Below are positions 62,532 to 64,000 of a stretch of DNA of 64,000 nt, piece after piece (within the stretch, counting starts at the first letter, position 1; each line of letters opens with the position of its first letter). A program made the position numbers and the translations under genes. The notes beneath the pieces were generated by a model. It was not told the origin of the DNA. It saw nothing but the letters and a program-made list of their open reading frames with translations, and did no database searches. Location: assembly GCA_014651175.1 (NCBI GenBank), contig BMWJ01000008.1, positions 270,554 to 334,553 of the forward strand. The letters run 5' to 3'. This DNA is from Streptomyces clavifer (lineage in GTDB: Bacteria; Actinomycetota; Actinomycetes; Streptomycetales; Streptomycetaceae).

Positions 62532-63539
62532 ATGGATCTCGACGTCTTCGTGACCACCCACCGCACCGAGTGGGACCGCCTGGACCACCTTCTGCACCGA
62601 GGACGGAACCTGACCGGCGCGGAGGCGGACGAACTCGTCGCCCTCTACCAGCGCACGGCCACGCACCTGTCCCTGATCCGGTCCAGCGCGCCGGACCCCC
62701 TGCTGACCGCGCGCCTCACCCAGCTCGTGGCCCGTGCCCGTTCCACCGTCACCGGGACGCGCCGCGCCTCGTGGCGTGACGCCGTGCGCTTCCTGACCGC
62801 CGGGTTCCCCGCGGCCGTCTACCGCTCGCGGCACTGGTGGATTCCCACGGCGGTGCTCTCCACGCTCCTGGCGGCCGTCATCGGCTGGTGGATCGGCGCG
62901 CACCCGGACGTGCAGGCCGCGATCGCCGCCCCGGAGGACCTCCGCAGCCTCACGCGTCCCGGCGGGGAGTACGAGACCTACTACTCCAGCCACCCGGCCG
63001 CCTCGTTCGCCGCCCAGGTCTGGACGAACAACGCGCAAGCCGCAGCGATGTGCCTGGTGCTGGGCGCCTTCCTCTGCATACCCGTGATCTGGATCCTCTT
63101 CGTCAACGTGCTCAACCTGGGCGTCGGCATCGGCCTGATGTCATCGGCCGGCCGGCTGGACACGTTCCTGGGGCTCGTACTGCCGCACGGCCTGCTGGAG
63201 CTGACCGCGGTCTTCGTCGCGGCCGGCACCGGACTGCGCCTCGGCTGGACGGTCATCGACCCGGGGCCCCGCACCAGGCGCTCCGCCCTGGCCGAGCAGG
63301 GCCGCGCCGCCCTCGGCATGGCCATCGGTCTGGCCCTGGTCCTGTTCGTCTCCGGAGTCATCGAGGGCTTCGTGACCCCGTCGGGTCTCCCCACTTGGGC
63401 TCGGATCGCCATCGGAATCGGCGCTGAGCTGGTCTTTCTCGCTTACGTCTACGTCCTCGGCGGGCGGGCGGCCAGGACCGGGGACACGGGCGATCTCGAG
63501 GCTGCCGAACGCAGCGCGGAACTGCCCTCCGCGGCGTGA
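62532..63539 (+). CDS. SpoIIM/DUF95 family membrane protein
   Basis: 335-aa protein. A cytosolic N-terminal ~100 residues (MDLDVFVTTHRTEWDRLDHLLHR and a helical region) is followed by about five TM helices (WWIPTAVLSTLLAAVIGWWIG, MCLVLGAFLCIPVIWILFVNVLNLGVGIGLM, LVLPHGLLELTAVFVAAGTGLRLG and two more). The central PHGLLELTAVF motif is the family hallmark. SpoIIM helps engulfment-type wall remodelling in Bacillus; the actinobacterial role is unknown. The pair with the RDD gene is divergent, with 119 bases between starts. Last gene before the rRNA leader. Confidence 0.88.
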   Translation: MDLDVFVTTHRTEWDRLDHLLHRGRNLTGAEADELVALYQRTATHLSLIRSSAPDPLLTARLTQLVARARSTVTGTRRASWRDAVRFLTAGFPAAVYRSRHWWIPTAVLSTLLAAVIGWWIGAHPDVQAAIAAPEDLRSLTRPGGEYETYYSSHPAASFAAQVWTNNAQAAAMCLVLGAFLCIPVIWILFVNVLNLGVGIGLMSSAGRLDTFLGLVLPHGLLELTAVFVAAGTGLRLGWTVIDPGPRTRRSALAEQGRAALGMAIGLALVLFVSGVIEGFVTPSGLPTWARIAIGIGAELVFLAYVYVLGGRAARTGDTGDLEAAERSAELPSAA

Positions 63540-63598
63540 GCGCAGATGTGCATCCAGGGGCGCTGACCTGCTAGTGTCTCCCTCGCCCACAAAAACTG

Positions 63599-63627
63599 TT
63601 GACACAGTGCGCGTGGGGAGGTAGATT
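63599..63627 (+). promoter_or_regulatory. rrn promoter candidate 1
   Basis: TTGACA (63599-63604), a 17-base spacer and TAGATT (63622-63627): the best housekeeping-sigma match in the window. Confidence 0.75.
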
Positions 63628-63645
63628 TTAACGGTTGCAGCGAAC

Positions 63646-63675
63646 TGGACACGGTTCGGATGCACAGGTTAGAGT
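63646..63675 (+). promoter_or_regulatory. rrn promoter candidate 2
   Basis: TGGACA (63646-63651), an 18-base spacer and TAGAGT (63670-63675). Confidence 0.6.
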
Positions 63676-63768
63676 TCATTTCGCTCTTGCTGGGGACGAG
63701 ATCCTCGCGGAGCCGATCGATTCCTCTCTTTGAGCGAGCAGATACGCCGATTAGCTTCGGTCGAAATG

Positions 63769-63984
63769 CTTCTGATAAAGTCGAGTCAGCCGAAAGGCAA
63801 AGGCCGCTCCAACTGGCCACCGGAATCAAATTCGGACCGGAAACGGAACGGAAAAGAGTCTGGTAAAGTCGGACTCGCCGGAAAGGGAAACGCGAAAGCG
63901 AAGAACTGGAAAGCGTAAATCCTCTGCTCGCAGGGGGCCCGCTTCGACCGGGAATCGGACACGAAAGAGTCTGATAGAGTCGGA
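63769..63984 (+). repeat. Triplicated rrn promoter core
   Basis: TCTGATAAAGTCG (63771-63783), GTCTGGTAAAGTCGGA (63858-63873) and GTCTGATAGAGTCGGA (63969-63984). TAAAGT/TAGAGT are -10 elements of successive promoters; spacing is about 88 and 111 bases. Confidence 0.7.
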
Positions 63985-64000
63985 AACGCAAGAACGAAGG

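Larger units (their letters stand above)
63540..64000 (+). promoter_or_regulatory. rRNA operon leader with tandem promoters
   Basis: 461 bases with no protein gene and unusually AT-rich sequence. It contains two -35/-10 pairs near 63599 and 63646, then three copies of a core related to GTCTGRTARAGTCGGA at about 63770-63783, 63858-63873 and 63969-63984, each followed by GGAAA-type purine-rich sequence. This is the arrangement upstream of 16S genes in Streptomyces rrn operons, where four or more promoters act in tandem. The 16S gene should begin just past base 64000. Confidence 0.85.

Overview
The window is very GC-rich, with GTG starts, Shine-Dalgarno sites of the GGAGG type, almost no TTA codons, and Streptomyces hallmark genes (whiB, a SigB-type partner-switching sigma factor, many LCP proteins, F420 biosynthesis). 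It reads as the chromosomal core of a Streptomyces or close relative. The gene order is recognisable: hutF-hutI, sigma module, two-component system, purK-purE, acyl-CoA dehydrogenase, LCP genes, fbiA-fbiB, whiB, manB-manA, ahcY and an rrn leader. Much of it is the conserved actinobacterial block also found around purK, fadE25, fbiAB, whiB2, manA and sahH in Mycobacterium tuberculosis.

Layout. 1-2205: end of the histidine-utilisation genes. 2355-12762: an apparently accessory extracellular-polysaccharide locus (acyltransferase, GT2, NodB deacetylase, polytopic membrane protein, small membrane protein, GH26-like hydrolase, then on the other strand a fused flippase and a DegT-like aminotransferase). 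Two of its genes carry the only in-frame TTA codons I found by eye in the window, which suggests control by the bldA tRNA. 12891-15186: sigma factor with divergent anti-anti-sigma and anti-sigma genes. 15387-19902: POT peptide transporter with a structured leader, an OmpR/histidine-kinase pair, and a GtrA protein. 20066-25362: purK-purE, membrane dipeptidase, VOC protein, CGNR regulator, UDP-glucose dehydrogenase. 25528-29674: acyl-CoA dehydrogenase, cis-prenyltransferase, first LCP protein, thioesterase. 29813-38841: four more LCP proteins, a GT2 and a TIGR03089-type protein. 38982-45602: amidase, NDP-sugar pyrophosphorylase, AlkA-type glycosylase, fbiB-fbiA, cysteine dioxygenase. 46252-60641: whiB, a giant membrane GT2, DUF5719 and DUF3499 proteins, a zincin-like protein, manB, Trm112-like, SIS, manA, CDF transporter, ahcY. 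60764-63539: unknown protein, RDD protein, SpoIIM-like protein. 63540-64000: tandem rRNA promoters, with the 16S gene expected just beyond the edge.

How the genes fit together. Mannose-6-P to mannose-1-P to GDP-mannose (manA, manB, pyrophosphorylase), UDP-glucuronate (ugd), a cis-prenyltransferase, several glycosyltransferases, flippases and five LCP ligases form a cell-envelope glycopolymer theme. The sigma module, whiB and the bldA-type codons tie it to development and stress.

The most unusual observation is a 31-codon open reading frame (45703-45798, minus) ending RCCCSSCHSC, about 100 nt upstream of the cysteine dioxygenase gene. It has a promoter-like TTGACA placed so that the transcript could begin at the ATG, and four of its five Cys codons are the rare TGT. 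It looks like a cysteine-sensing leader peptide controlling a cysteine-degrading enzyme.
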